From contig JAVTVY010018777.1 of the NCBI GenBank assembly GCA_036873755.1, forward strand, positions 1 to 64,000: a stretch of DNA of 64,000 bases, written 5' to 3'. The notes under the pieces were generated by a model. The model was not told where the DNA came from. It made no database searches and saw only the letters and a list, made by a program, of their open reading frames with translations. Source of the stretch: Hanleya hanleyi. Taxonomy: Eukaryota > Mollusca > Polyplacophora > Lepidopleurida > Hanleyidae. Within the stretch, counting starts at the first letter, position 1; each line of letters starts with the position of its first letter. Shown piece after piece: positions 1 to 11,325 of the stretch. The position numbers were made by a program, and so were the translations under genes.

Positions 1-521
1 TCGCCCGTGTGTCTGAATTTATACGAAGCTTTATTCATTTGAAATGTTACGTTCAACCGTTTTACTGGCCGTTCTGAAAGAGGAGGCGGCCTTCGCAATT
101 TGCACACACCAACGTTTTATGAATTCTGATAATATATTTAGGCATACTTTAAGCTATCTTTGGCGAAACTGTTGTCAATGAAAATTATTCGTAGTCTCAA
201 CCCAATGTTCACAAGACGGCCGAGTTTCCTTGGATCGCAAACAAAAAATGATAATCATTTACAGCATTCTTATTGAAGAAGTCAAATCTTCTATATATTT
301 TTTTAATTACTTAGCCAGTAATTTAAACTGTAGAATAGATTGTGTTCTTGTCGTACACCGCCAGAGGGGAACTCTTTGAAAACAATTGTTTTAAGCGGTG
401 GCGGCTGTTAGCGCGCAATCCGGCAAGCGCGTCAAAGGGAAGCCTTTGTTTACCGCCGACATGCTCACAATGGTTCAGTGGTTTGACCGGACTATGTTCA
501 ATAATTGGAAGATTAAGCTGA

Positions 522-594
522 TCTGAACTGTATATAGCTGAAATATTGCTGAACGCGACATTAAACCTTAATTCTTTCTCGCGCTCTCTTTCTG
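522..594 (+). mobile_element. LINE 3' tail (5'-truncated copy)
   Basis: Only the terminal part of the family is present: TATAGCTGAAATATTGCTG, then the GCGACATTAAACC box and a degenerate CT microsatellite. It abuts the minus-strand PLE fragment that starts immediately to its right, so it marks the place where the PLE sequence was interrupted or joined. The same junction occurs in block A copy 2 at 28,010-28,082. Confidence 0.75.
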
Positions 595-604
595 TAATCC
601 TTGG

Positions 605-1925
605 TGTTTGAGATAACAACAGCCGACCCTTTGTCGGCTTTTTAATGACGATGTGGGGGTTCGCTTGTAGGCTTTCTACACCCGCAGATTCGTCATAGCT
701 GATGTTACTCGAGAAGAGACGCTTCTGTTTGGAGCACATATGTTCGAGGCATGTTTTCTTGATGAATGCAAGAAGACAAGCATCTGAGCATGGTGGCCCC
801 CAGGTGCGTTATGTTTGAATTTACGGGAAAGAGGATCCATAGGTGCCGGTGTGAACCCAGGATCAGGTTGTGAGAAATAGAGATGAAGTTTCAAGCGACG
901 GAAGAATCCTTCTAAACCATCTCGGATAGCCTTATTTAGCTTCAGGCTCCTTAGTGATGGGGCAGAAAATAAGGCCAGATGGGAGAACTGACCTTTGACT
1001 CTTTGTGAGAGTAAGGTCTGATAAATTAACAACAAAATTAGATGTTTGTGCTGATGATTGTGTGTGTTTACTGATACAAGGTTGTAAAAGTACAGAATCT
1101 GATAATTGGTGATAAGTGGACTGAGATGTATAAAATCTTAGTCCAGTAGTGCCTGGAGGAGTTTCAGGACCATCGGGGACTGTCGGCGATTTCCGTTCCA
1201 GCGAGGAGGTCCTCGCTGGCGTCCTGTTTGGTGGCGACCCGTGGTTGGTCTTCTCGGTGGTTGTCGTTGGCGGGCACGGTTGGTGTTTTTCCACCGATCC
1301 CCTAGAAAGGTACCAGGTTTATCGAGTCTGTTCTTCTTGTCATCAAATTGGCGGGTGGCCAACTTATTAGTTTTAGTGGCCATAGCTGAGAGTGCGGCTT
1401 CGGCCTCAAGTTTGGATTTGGGATCTGGCAGGAGTTTGGCCAGATCTCCACGGGCCTTCATGAGGTCCCGTTCACTGCTGCGCTGTAGAGCGACGATGTT
1501 ATCGTGAAGATGTGAGGTCAATGTCATGGAGGCATTGAGTAAAATGGATTCCCATTCACGCATGAAGATTTCATCGTTAAGTCCAATTTGCGGTTTGCAC
1601 TGTAGATGGACGTCGATAGGGGGGTTGTTCTTGTCTAGGCAGTGCTGTAAGAAGAGGGAATGCGTTGTGTGGCGTTCTGTTCTACAGAGGATGTTTCTGG
1701 TGAGGCGATAGGTGCTCATGACATTGTCCGGGAGGCGTTGACTTCCCTTTCGGGCTTCTCCTTGGTGTCCGCTAGTGCTGGGCTCTTCTTCTGTCCTCAT
1801 TCGTTTCTGTGCCTGGAGATCTTCGGTTTAGCGGAGGTCAACGACGGAAGTCACTGGAGTGATGAGGCTGGTTTCATCATCAGTGTTCAGATCTAGGTCT
1901 GCCAGTGATAAAGATTGATTGCTGC
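605..1925 (-). pseudogene. Penelope-like element, N-terminal part of the polyprotein (broken)
   Basis: Reading on the minus strand, the first frame (1,800 to about 1,450) encodes a helical N-terminal region with FLQHCLDKN followed by a charged KARGDLAKLLPD stretch. A second frame (about 1,290 to 932) has NLSDLTLTKSQRSVL and GLIFCP, and a third gives DGLEGFFRRLKL and then, further 3', NPHIVIKK. This is the order found upstream of the reverse transcriptase in Penelope-like elements (NLS..LT...LS.GL.F.PTP, FFRRLRL, then a motif resembling D.VIKKADKG). At least three frameshifts are needed, and the RT itself is absent because the sequence runs into the LINE tail at 522-594. The family differs from the PLE at 36.7-41.2 kb. 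Family call by pattern recognition; no alignment was run. Confidence 0.7.
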
Positions 1926-1944
1926 TCGCAGGAGTGGATTGATT

Positions 1945-2092
1945 GTCTAAAGTGTATGCTTTAATGGGTTGGATTACTAAGTTATTAACTTGAATACTTA
2001 GAATTGTTTGGTCGTCGCTGTATAGCTGAAATATTGCTGAACGCGACGCTAAACCTTAATTCTCACTCTCTCTCTTTCTCTCTCTCTCTCTC
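1945..2092 (+). mobile_element. LINE 3' tail with CT microsatellite
   Basis: A short 5'-truncated 3' end of the same LINE family, from the sequence after the ORF stop (TTAATGGGTTGGATTACTAAG) through GCTGAACGCGACGCTAAACC to a (CT)n run at about 2,060-2,092. It lies head to head with the PLE fragment to its left. Confidence 0.75.
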
Positions 2093-2405
2093 TGTCGTGA
2101 ACATTACTAAAAACGAGCCAGTCCCAAGGCGTATTCCATGCCACGAAGATCTCAAAGTGGAACATATTCTTATCGACTCATAGATTTTAAGATTGTAAGA
2201 GATTCTTTTCATCGAGCAGCTAATTTAGAATATCTTTTTGTTCGGGTGAAGGAAGACTGTATCTTAGATGATTTGAGAGAAATCGGTTTGTTGCGTAGGT
2301 TTTCATGTGTTTGTTTTAAGGTGACTAAGTTTTTAACTGGAATACTTAAAATTTTGTTTGATCGTCGCTATAGCTGAAACATTGTTGAACGCGACCTCTC
2401 TTAAC
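2093..2405 (+). mobile_element. LINE 3' end, last codons plus tail
   Basis: This copy begins in the coding region just before the zinc-knuckle motif (Q-S-Q-G-V-F-H frame) and continues through the C-terminal ORF region, where the undamaged sister copies read IDFKIVRDSF and LREIGLL. The tail is degenerate (GCTGAAACATTGTTGAACGCG) and the CT tract is reduced. It directly follows the CT tract of the preceding copy, a tandem arrangement seen several times in the window. Confidence 0.7.
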
Positions 2406-2409
2406 AATT

Positions 2410-4079
2410 TAATGATAACTCCGTTGTCACGGTGTCGGCCCATTGGAGGTATCCTCTGTCAGAGATGCCCCTATTCCCATCTACTACCGACAACCACACT
2501 CCCAAATTGTCCGAGATCCGACAAATTTGGGCCATTTCGTCCGGATGAGTGAACCGTGCCCTTTCCAGTTCCCTGCCCAACGGCCGGCACACCCAAATGG
2601 GGATGACAATGGAGCCACAATTGCTTGAAACAAATGAAAAAGTTTGACAACTTTTAACATACGGGAACTTTAACCGTCGCAATACTTCCCGTGGATCACT
2701 ACTGTTGACCCAAAACAGCAGTTAAAGAGACTCCATTTAAAAAACACTTTCCAAAGTTTATTGTTGTTGACTGTTTTACAATCTCGCCACTTTATATGCC
2801 GCTGGGGATCATGGATACTAAAATGCTCAAGTGTACGGTCCTTAATGGACGCTACGCGACCACACAAACAGCCCTTCATCTATTTTCAAACTAGTTTATC
2901 ATGTCTGTGCACAACCCTATATGATATTGGATATTAGACAGAGAGACAGTATCAATCAAACTGATGATTCTGAGCCAAAGAAAACTGCTTTAGTTGTTGA
3001 GCGACACACCAATCGATGAAGCTAACGTCGTCCGAACGAAGTAGTTATCTACCGCAAGAAATTATCAAAGGTTATATTTTCACTGCGGCTTCAGAAATTG
3101 CTGTTAAATTTCGTGAATGTGGGTACATGGTAATATTAATAACGAATATTAATTTTCTTTGGTAATTCAGGTCAAGCAGTGAAAGTGCAGGTCGGTCCGT
3201 AATACAAAATCTATCAATAGGACTGCTGGTCACCATATTCCAATACAAAGGTGATAATCAGTCATGACTTCATAGTAGGGTCGGACTATGGCTTAATTGA
3301 GAAAATGAAAGTGGGGCTTGGTGCCCCTGTGATAAGGACTTGATCCCTAGGGTGGTGGATGGTTAAGTGTAGCATGGTGTAACCTCGAGCTCGGATTGTA
3401 GAAGTGTATCGCGACTTAGTTTGGTAGCGAGACTTAGTTTGGGAGATAGAGGGCGAGGCTCGGTGCCCTGGGGTTCAAATTGGACCAGCTCTGGTGGGTA
3501 GTGGATGAGTTGAATAAGTGTAGCATGATATACGCTCTTGAACTATATGAAGGTTTGGGTGTCGGACAGGCCGTCGTTTTGGACATACAGAGCAACGCCG
3601 GTGTCTAAAACGTCTACGCTTTAGTTTTTCTGGACAGCTAAGGGCCGATGTCATTTATACTCCTATATCAAGATTTCGGGAGGTAAAGCTATAGGCGCCA
3701 TGAAAAAATGTTTGCTTAATTATTGAATAATTCAATCCTTATTTTTATTGTATACAGGAAATGCTAATGTAGGATTCAAATCTTGGATTACTGAATATGA
3801 CAGGGTTCGATAAGACTTTATTTTTTGTCATTATGAATGTACTTCTGTTTTTAACGGTGTTTCGGTACATGGGACACGAGATTCTTGAAATTGTATGGTT
3901 GCTTGCTCTGGCGTTAGTAGAGGTGTGGAGTTTCTGGACTTTAAATTGAATGTGCAATGATAGAAGTTTTCTTTCGAAAACACGGCCCTGAAAAGGGGCG
4001 TTTTATACTACCAGTATCCAATATCCAGAGGCACTACCTCCCCCTCAGAACTACATGTGGCATCGCTTTCTTCGGGTGG
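2410..4079. other. Unassigned duplicated sequence
   Basis: No coding region can be supported here. The stretch 2,430-2,880 is well conserved in the second copy at 30,205-30,566, with open frames on both strands, but I do not recognise a product. Between 3,313 and 3,532 there is an imperfect direct duplication with a period of about 142 bp (G-GCT-GGTGCCC…GTGTAGCATG), also present in copy 2 at 31,065-31,260. It contains a GGTTCAAATT box resembling a tRNA B box, so a SINE origin is possible but unproven. Region 3,740-3,960 is A/T-rich and also duplicated. Confidence 0.4.
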
Positions 4080-6011
4080 CTAATGAATTTGCTGGCCCAG
4101 ATCTGCGGTGATCCTTTTCCAAAACACTTTGATCCCAGAGACCAGCTCTTCTTTCTTCATTGGTTTGATTTCTTTCGCCAGGTATCGTTTTAGCATTGAC
4201 CAGACCATCTCGGTGGGGTTCTCCAGTGAGTGATGCCGTTCTGGATCAGGAATTCTGCGAACATGTACTGAATAAAGCAGCTTGCAAGATTAAATTCTTG
4301 AAACAATCAATTTAGCAAGGACATTTCTCAAGCAAATTTACCTGCCATTTGATTTAAACCTGTGCAACGATGACTAAAGTAATTTATCTGCGAAATTCCA
4401 GAAGGATGACATGTAATGCATCAATCAGTGTTGTAAGTTTCCGAGTTTTACCAGAAATCCATTCGTTAGAATGGTAACATTTTAGTTTCCTGGAAATTTA
4501 GATTCTCTTCCGGTTTTACCAGAAAAGTGATACTTCATGTCGTTATTTGAGCATTTAAAACGCATATTTCAACTTATCATAATAGAGTATTTATTGGCAC
4601 ATGATCCTCAAAATGGGATCGCGATACATTGGCGAAGAACCGACGTAGTCGCCATGTTTAGAATGATTTGTCAGTTTGAGATAAGGGAGACAATTCAAAG
4701 CTCTCTCGCTTACTGTCACTTGCATCTCTAGCCGCCAAAACTATTATGGGATATAATGTTTTCTATTGTGTGAACGTCTGACGTAAAAATTGCGCCGTTT
4801 TTGCCGGAGTATATTCTGAAGATGTGAAAATCATGAGCATGTTACTCATGAGGATGTATTATGAAACCGGTTATACTTGAAAAACAACACAAAAATTATT
4901 GGTTTGCCAATAATATTTTCTTACTTTATTTGGCAGAAATTGGGTCGAATACATCTCAAGAGCTTCCATATTATCAGCTCTTACCGGAAAGAGCGTGTGC
5001 GCACGCTCTGAGCTTGTCTTGACATTCCAGGGCGATGGAAATTGAAGATGATCATGTTGCAAGTCTCCTGTCAAAATGTCAACTTCAACACGATGTCAGA
5101 GATTTCACTCGAGCCGGGTGTCCGATAATATTACCGTCACCTGTGCATTTAGAAACAATATCACAAACACTCGTACCTTTAGTGCTGTTACTGGTGTGTA
5201 ATATAAAACACTCGTACCTTTAGTTGCTGGTGTGTTTTGGATTCTGGGTAAGGATTAGTTGGTAACCCTGACATTCCTTGATGCCTGTGAAAACACTTAC
5301 GTTTGAGGCACCACGGAAAGATACACCAGCTCAAACATTGCACCTAGAAGCAAAAGAGGAGGTCATTGTTAGCAATTTAAAGATACAACAAATGTCATTG
5401 TCAATGATAGGCTATGGTTGAATTATTGAGACCAGAGTGAATTTTCAAAAATTAAATATATTTAAAGGCTATACCCAATGCACCTACACAGCTAAGCATT
5501 TAAAGTTAATCGGAGGTGATACAAACAACAGAATAGGATCTTCTATTCAATAATGTCATCCAAGTGGGGTTTAGGACACACACAGTACACAGAAGGGAAA
5601 GACATTGAAGATGTCGCCTCTGGTGCATAACCTCGCAACCTGAATACCTTATACACAGAAAAACTCTTCATTCTTCACTATATTTGTTTGCAAGAACGAG
5701 TGATTAGTATGCTCACTACTGACACTCAAGAACGTATATGCTAGTGTGCTGTTAAACAAATGAGAGTGTACAGAAATATGGGTGATGCACACTTTGAAAA
5801 GGTGTTTCGGTTTTCCAACTTTGCCGATCACGGCGACCTCATCTTTCCGATGAAAACGCACGTGCCCCCATCTCATTACTTCCACAGATGCTTCATCTAT
5901 GAAAAGCACATCCTTAAATTGCTCTTTTTCGGCGATGCACATAAGGGAACTAACCAGGCGCTTGCCCTTGTCGGCTCGGCGGATAAGTTGGCAGTATCTG
6001 TAATTAGTCAT
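4080..6011 (-). pseudogene. Tc1/mariner-like transposase with introns, copy 1 (inactive)
   Basis: Three exon-like blocks lie in order on the minus strand. Block 1 (6,011-5,793) reads KRLVSSLMCI and VLFIDEA, the region holding the first catalytic Asp, and ends at KPKHLFK before a GTGTGC donor. Block 2 (about 5,330-5,230) has the AGVSFRGAS and FTGI motifs, with a TTCTAG acceptor before it. Block 3 (4,254-4,080) opens after TTCGCAG, reads FLIQNGITHWRTP, then in another frame NPTEMVWSMLKRYLAKE with the catalytic Glu, and ends at a TAG. Damage: the Trp of the expected HVWAGIS motif is a TGA stop, and the QDNDPKHT segment holding the second Asp is deleted. A small deletion at a CCCC run in block 3 has removed the residues between WRTP and NPTE. 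Tc1-like elements usually lack introns, which makes this structure unusual. Confidence 0.75.
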
Positions 6012-6237
6012 TTACAAGTCTTGTATTAGCAAGAGTTCTGTTGTTAAAATGTCACAACCATGAGGTAAACCCCCAAAAAGACTACAATGTAGTTGCGATA
6101 AAAGACCAAGAGTGGAAATTGGAAGGTCTACCCCATGCGCTTGTCAGGGAGATGCAAATGTCATCTCTTGGGCCTTTTTGACAATCCAACACAGTACAGA
6201 AATGCATCTTTGTAGCAACTAATACTTCGCCTGCATA

Positions 6238-6600
6238 GCTTCTAAGATTCTTTTATCGAGCGACTGCTTTGGAAGATCTTTAAATCGGGTGAGAGAGGAC
6301 TGTGTTTTGGGTTATTTGAGAGAAATCAGTTTGTTGTATAAGTTTTAACGTGTGTATGTTTTAATGTGTTGGATTATTAGTTTTTGGCTTGAGTTATTAG
6401 AATTTTGTTCGCTTTTCGCTATATAATATTGGTAAACCTTAATTTAATCGGCTTGTTGCATGAGTATTAATGTGTGTATGTCTCAATGTGTTCGATTACT
6501 ATGTTATTGGCTTGAGTACTTAGAATTTTGTTTGATCGTCGCTATATAGCTGAAATATTGCTTAACGCGACATTAACCCTTAGTTCTCTCTCTCTCCCTC
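6238..6600 (+). mobile_element. Two adjacent LINE 3' ends
   Basis: The first piece (6,238-6,435) carries the last codons (RATALEDL…LREISLLYKF-like) and a degenerate tail lacking the GCTGAACGCG box. The second (about 6,436-6,600) restarts at GGCTTGTTGCATGAG and runs through ATTGCTTAACGCGACATTAA into a CT tract. Both are 5' truncated and read in the plus direction. Confidence 0.7.
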
Positions 6601-7156
6601 TCTTGAATATTCTACAACTACATGACTAGATTTGATCGACAGATTGATATTCTGTTTTATTGGTTGCCTAGTTACGTTGGCAACCGACGTGAGGCTGATA
6701 GAATAGCTAAGGCAGCCCTGGGTATGGAGGCTGAACCCTCGTACCCTCTAACTGTACTTATGTGAGAAAGCCGTTTCAATCTTTATGGGATGCTGTGAAT
6801 AATAAACTTCATGAGTTCAAAAAAATGTAAGCTATACTCATCTGAACAGCCAGAGACGTATTGATCAAGCCATGATCAGGCGATGTAGAATTGGCCGTAC
6901 AAGATTAACTCACGAACATTTACGAAAAAAAGAGCTAGTCCCAAGGTGAATGCCATGCCACGAGGATCTCACAATGAAACGTATTCTTATCGACTGAATA
7001 GATTTTAAGATCTTAAGAGATTCTTTTTATCAAGCAGCTACTTTATAGGATCTTTTTAGTCGGGTGAAAGGAGAATGTATCTTGGGTTATTTTAGAGAAA
7101 TCGGGTTGTTTTATATATTACAATGTATGTACATGTTTTGTTGTGTTGTTTTGCCT

Positions 7157-7188
<32 letters not shown>
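6601..7188 (+). mobile_element. LINE 3' end with RNase H C-terminus
   Basis: The coding part reads FDRQIDILFYWLPSYVGNRREADRIAKAAL in pieces, matching the last conserved block of a retroelement RNase H (W-P-HV--N--AD--AK-A). It then continues to HLNSQRRIDQAMIRRC, RLTHEHL and the cysteine/histidine knuckle region (CIPCHEDLTVKHIL in better copies). Frameshifts and stops break the reading frame. The copy runs into a (CT)n tract at about 7,160-7,188. An RNase H placed after RT together with this C-terminal knuckle points to the I superfamily (I or Nimb clade); the clade is inferred, since the RT itself is not in the window. Confidence 0.75.
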
Positions 7189-7196
<8 letters not shown>

Positions 7197-7915
7197 TTAA
7201 ATATTGTAAGGCATTCTTCTTATCAAGCAACTACTTTATAGGATCTTTTTAATAAGAAGATTGTATCTTAGGTTATTTTAGAAAAATCGATTTGTTGTAT
7301 AAATTGCAATGTATGTACATGATTGTAGTGTGTTGTTTGCCTAATTCTCTCTCAGTGTGTATTTTAAGATTGTAAGGCGTTCTTTTTATCAAGCAGCTAC
7401 TTATTCGGATGAAAGAAAATTGTATCTTAGGTTATTTTAGAGAATCGGTTTGTTGTATATATTGCAATAATGTATGTACATGTGTTGGAGTGTGGTTTTC
7501 CCTAATTCTCTCTCTCAGTGTATATTTAAATATTCTAAGGGATTCTTTTTATCAAGCAGCTACTTTATAGGATCTTTTTAATCGGGTGAAAGGAGGTTGT
7601 ACCTTAGGTTATTTTAGAGAAATCGTTTTTTTGTATAAATTGCAAAGTTTGTGGTGTGTTGTTTTGCTTAATTCTCTGTCAGTGTATATTTCAAAATTGT
7701 AATGGATTTTTTTATCAAGCAGCTATTTTAGGTTATTTGAGAGAAATCAGTTTGTTGTATAAATTTGTATGTATGTACATGTTTTTGATGCGTTGTCTTG
7801 ATTACTTCTGGATTCGCTGTGTTATTAACTTCTTTTAGTTGGAATATTTAGAATTTAATCGTTGCTGTATAGCTGAAATATTGCTGAACGCGACTTTAAT
7901 TCTTAATTTTCTCTC
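7187..7915 (+). repeat. Tandem array built from LINE 3' ends, copy 1
   Basis: Four units of about 157-171 bp start at GTGTATATTT-like sequences at 7,187, about 7,355, 7,526 and 7,683. Each unit contains the LINE's last codons (TCAAGCAGCTACTT…GGTTATTTTAGAGAAATC) and ends in a shortened TAATTCTCTCTC tail. The last unit runs into a full tail at about 7,865-7,915. The array is duplicated at 15,417-16,110. Confidence 0.85.
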
Positions 7916-7919
7916 TCTC

Positions 7920-8560
7920 CCTTGTGAACTTAGATACAAGTGGTTATAATGGCTGCATCAACACAATGAGATATAGTAAGAATCAATCAAATTCGTATAG
8001 ATTTATAAGAAATTTGTTAGAACTAGCTGAAAAATATGAATGTATCCGTATATAAGCCTGCACCAAAATCGAAATACAAAAGAAATATAGACATTCGTAC
8101 ACCAGTACACACCCCAACCCACTAATACAAGGCCATATTGCTATAAATTATTTAAAAAAAATCACTGGGCCCTCGCTTTTTTATATTTCACAGGGATTCG
8201 GTAGAAAAAATTAAGCCTGTACCAAAATCGAAATGCAAAATAAATATAGGCATTCACACACATATACCCAAGTACACCTTTGCCCTGGTATGCCCATATC
8301 GCGCCCTGCCTTTTTTATTTTCACAGGAGCTCGATGGGAAAAAACTAAGCCTGCGTCAAAATCGAAATACAAATGAAATATAGCCATTCACACACCAGTA
8401 TCCCCTCCGCTGGTACACAGGCCATATTGCTATACCGAGACCCTGTGATATTAAAAAAAGCGGGAGCCCAGTTAATTTTTTTTAATAATTGTGCATTTTG
8501 TTTTAAGTGCACATTCGCGGAATTTCGGTTCTGAAAAAGACAATTTTGGGGAATTGGTTT
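7920..8560. other. Unassigned repeat with two internal near-copies
   Basis: No gene is visible. A motif of about 120-150 bp (AAGCCTG-ACCAAAATCGAAAT…CACACCAGTA…GGCCATATTGCTAT) recurs at about 8,055, 8,210 and 8,345, giving a diverged tandem repeat. The same region recurs at 16,240-16,680. Confidence 0.6.
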
Positions 8561-8707
8561 TCCTTCACATATGCCGGCGAATCAGGTGAAAGGTAATCGC
8601 AGCTCCCGTGACGGCTATAGCGTACCAAATTCCTTCGCAAAAACGGCGATGGTGTTGCTGGGCATCACGGGTTTGCCTGTGGTCACACAAGAATAGCCAA
8701 TAGACCG

Positions 8708-8942
8708 TCTAAACGCATTCATGAAGAGCACCCAATGGTATTCGGTCTGAAACATCCAAAGTAAATGTCTGGATAACCTCTTCCCGCCCTGAACGAAGTT
8801 CTAAGTCTTCGTACATGGACATCAATATCGCTCTGTACGCGCGAAGACAGTCTACTACTTCTACCATTGACCGCCAAGCATCAATATTCCGCATGTCTTC
8901 CAAGTTCGCATTAGATTGAATGATGGCTGCTTGATCCAGCTA
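8708..8942 (-). other. Unidentified exon-like coding segment
   Basis: On the minus strand an AAAAGGTTAG acceptor-like site is followed by an open frame reading LDQAAIIQSNANLEDMRN, then DAWRSMVEVV, a Tyr/Met-rich middle and IQTFTLDVSDRIPL, about 78 residues before a stop. The duplicate at 17,115-16,920 keeps the frame only in part: a stop replaces the Arg after DAW and about 20 bp are lost near the end. The duplication and the clean acceptor suggest a captured exon. I do not recognise the family; it could also be chance. Confidence 0.3.
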
Positions 8943-9684
8943 ACCTTTTTATCGCATTTGCAGGGATTCTGGCGTTAGCCAATCAAATTCAAGCAGTATG
9001 TGTGTTTAATTAATTAATTTTGTGACTATGCCGAAGTTTTTTTGACGCACTTGAAAACTAGGGTTTCTATTGATTTGAAAATATTTTCTTGGAAGTCGGA
9101 TCCTTTATTTAATACATGTCATAATGTCACTGAGGTTTTTTTAAATTTGTTTTCCAAATCTATAATGTACATCTAATGATAAGTTTTTCCAACATGTTAA
9201 CCAAAGTAGCTTATTGTTTACATTAACGACGATTGACACAGAAATGGGAGAAGTTAAAACTATTTAAGATGGTACATATTGGTGAACGGTAGTTCAATAA
9301 CAAATCGATGCTGATAGGACGATTGACGCACAGTTGATTTGATGGCGCCATCATGATATATAGATATCAGTAACACTTACCAGTTGTGAATTTGGACCAA
9401 CTGGCTATAATGGCTGTACCGACACAATGAGATATGAAAACAAGCAACAATTTTATACGAAACAGTTTTAAATGCAAGTTCAATTTTGTGTTGGTTTTAT
9501 AGAATTTTTGTTACATTCAAACTAGCTGAAAAAAAGTGTACTTTACCAGCAAGACAAATGCTCCACAGCGGTGGCCGTCTTGTTGCGATGCCGACTGGAT
9601 AGTGAAATCTTCCTCCCATTCAAGCAGTTCCCCGAGTGTCTCGGCACACAGCCGCATGTATGTCCTGGAGAAGATATATAAAGT

Positions 9685-9942
9685 GTGAACGCGACGTTAA
9701 ACATTAACTCTATCTCTTCTGGTCATCCGAATCCCATAAAGTGTCGCAACAGAAACTCGGCCAGTTCGCCGATCTATTGTCACGAACACATACGTTTTGG
9801 ATATGGAGAACGACAAAACTGCGCGTCGGTCATGTTGGACCCTGGCATCCGCAAAGAGGACCATTCTTGTTGACAAGTGGTTTCTGATCAGCAAGACTCG
9901 TGACGTTATGCGCTGTGTCAGAGTCTTCTTCGCACAACGCAT
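9685..9942. other. Conserved segment open on both strands in the 2-kb unit
   Basis: About 250 bp stay open on both strands in three copies (9,685-9,942; 11,693-11,950; 17,859-18,116). The plus frame reads SASSPIYCHEHIRFGYGERQ and the minus frame ISKTYVFVTIDRRTG. The segment begins in a fragment of the LINE tail (GAACGCGACGTTAAACATTAA). I recognise neither product. Conservation of both frames follows simply from recent duplication, so it is weak evidence for coding. Confidence 0.3.
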
Positions 9943-10978
9943 TATTACGCATTCAACATATTGACTCGGTGGATTTCCTTGTTCTTACGTGGATCCACCC
10001 CGTTGATGATCGCAAAAGACAAAAATAATGAATGACAATATGGACACCTTTTGCTCATAATTGGTCTGACTGGAGTGATCCAAAGTATTTTAGCTCAGTA
10101 CATTTCGGCCTGTGTCATTGTCATTTCGACAATCAAATATTTATCGATACTACGATTTAAGTTAAAATGAAGATAATAAATAAAAAATATCTATGTTCAC
10201 ATTCGGGTGATCTATTATTTACAGATGTGCATATTCACATATGTTGTAAAAAAAAACGCTGAGTTTGTCTTGTGCAATTTGCCAATTTTGTGACGATGTC
10301 GAAGTTTTTTTGACTCACTTGAAAACAAGGGTTTTCTATTGATTTTAAAATATTTTCATTGAAGTCAGATCCTTTATTTAATATATGTCATAATGTCACT
10401 GAGGTTTCGTTGAATTTGTTTTTCAAATCTATAATGTACATGTACACAATGATAACTTAAAGTATTACCAAGATGTTAACCAAAGTAGCTTATTGTTTAC
10501 ATTAACGACGATTGATACAGAAATGGGAGAAGTTAAAAGTATATAAGATGGTGCATATAGGTAAAAGCTAGTTCAATAACAAACCGGTGCTGATAGGACG
10601 ATTCACACACAGTCGAGTTGAAGGCATCATCACGGTATATAGATATCAGTAACACTTACCAGTTATGAATTTGGACCAACTGGCTATAATGGCTGTACCG
10701 ATACAATGAGATATGAAAACAAGCAACAATTTTATACGAAACAGTTTTAATTAAAAGTTCAATTGTGTGTAGGTTTTGTAGAATTGTTGTTGCATTCAAA
10801 CTAGCTGAAAACAATGTGCTTTACCAGCAAGACAAATGCTCCACAGCGGTGACCATCTTTTTGCGATGACGACTGGAGAGTGAAATCCTCCTCCTATTTA
10901 GGGAGTTTCCCCGAGTTTCTCGGCACACAGCCGCATGTACGTCCTGGAGAGAATATATGAAGTATGAACCTACAATTT

Positions 10979-11325
10979 TTAAATGTGAAACTTTCGCTCA
11001 TTCCAACATCTTGAATAGTCTACAATTATATGACTAGATTTGATCAACAGATTGATGTTGTGTTTTATTGGTTGCCTATTTACGTTTGCAACCAACGTGA
11101 GGCTGATAGAATGGCTAAGGCAGCCCTGGATATTGAGGCTGAATCTGTTGGAATCCCCTATAGCGATTTCGTATCCTCTAACTGTACTTATGTGAGAAAA
11201 CCGTTTCAATCTTTATGGGATGCTGTGAATAATAACAAACTTCATTAGTTCAAAAAAATGTAAACAGAGACGTTTTGATCAAGCCATGATCAGGCTTATC
11301 GAACGCATAGATTTTAAGATTGTTA
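10979..11325 (+). mobile_element. LINE RNase H fragment inside the 2-kb unit
   Basis: Reads FDQQIDVVFYWLPIYVCNQ, READRMAKAALDIEAES and VGIPYSDFVSSNCTYVRKPF, then LWDAVNNNKLH. This is the RNase H C-terminus and following linker, and is one of the better preserved frames of the family. The sequence after this is truncated at AGATTTTAAGATTGTTAG where the next unit begins. Confidence 0.75.

Larger units (their letters stand above)
89..6226. repeat. Segmental duplication block A, copy 1
   Basis: This block matches 27,472-33,969 in the same orientation over nearly its whole length, with scattered substitutions and several indels. It carries a PLE N-terminal fragment, three LINE 3' ends and a Tc1-like transposase. 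Copy 2 has about 110 bp extra near 27,885-27,990 (with a small CCGCCGCGTGGCGG palindrome) and about 60 bp extra near 30,815-30,875. Copy 1 has about 80 bp extra near 2,712-2,790. Both copies share the same internal mobile-element junctions, so those insertions predate the duplication. The first 88 bases before the block show nothing recognisable. Confidence 0.9.

Noticed and set aside
5649..5790. Continuation of the transposase frame after KPKHLFK (VCITHISVHSHLF)
   Set aside because: The expected HVWAGIS sequence is found after a later acceptor, so this stretch is more likely intron sequence.
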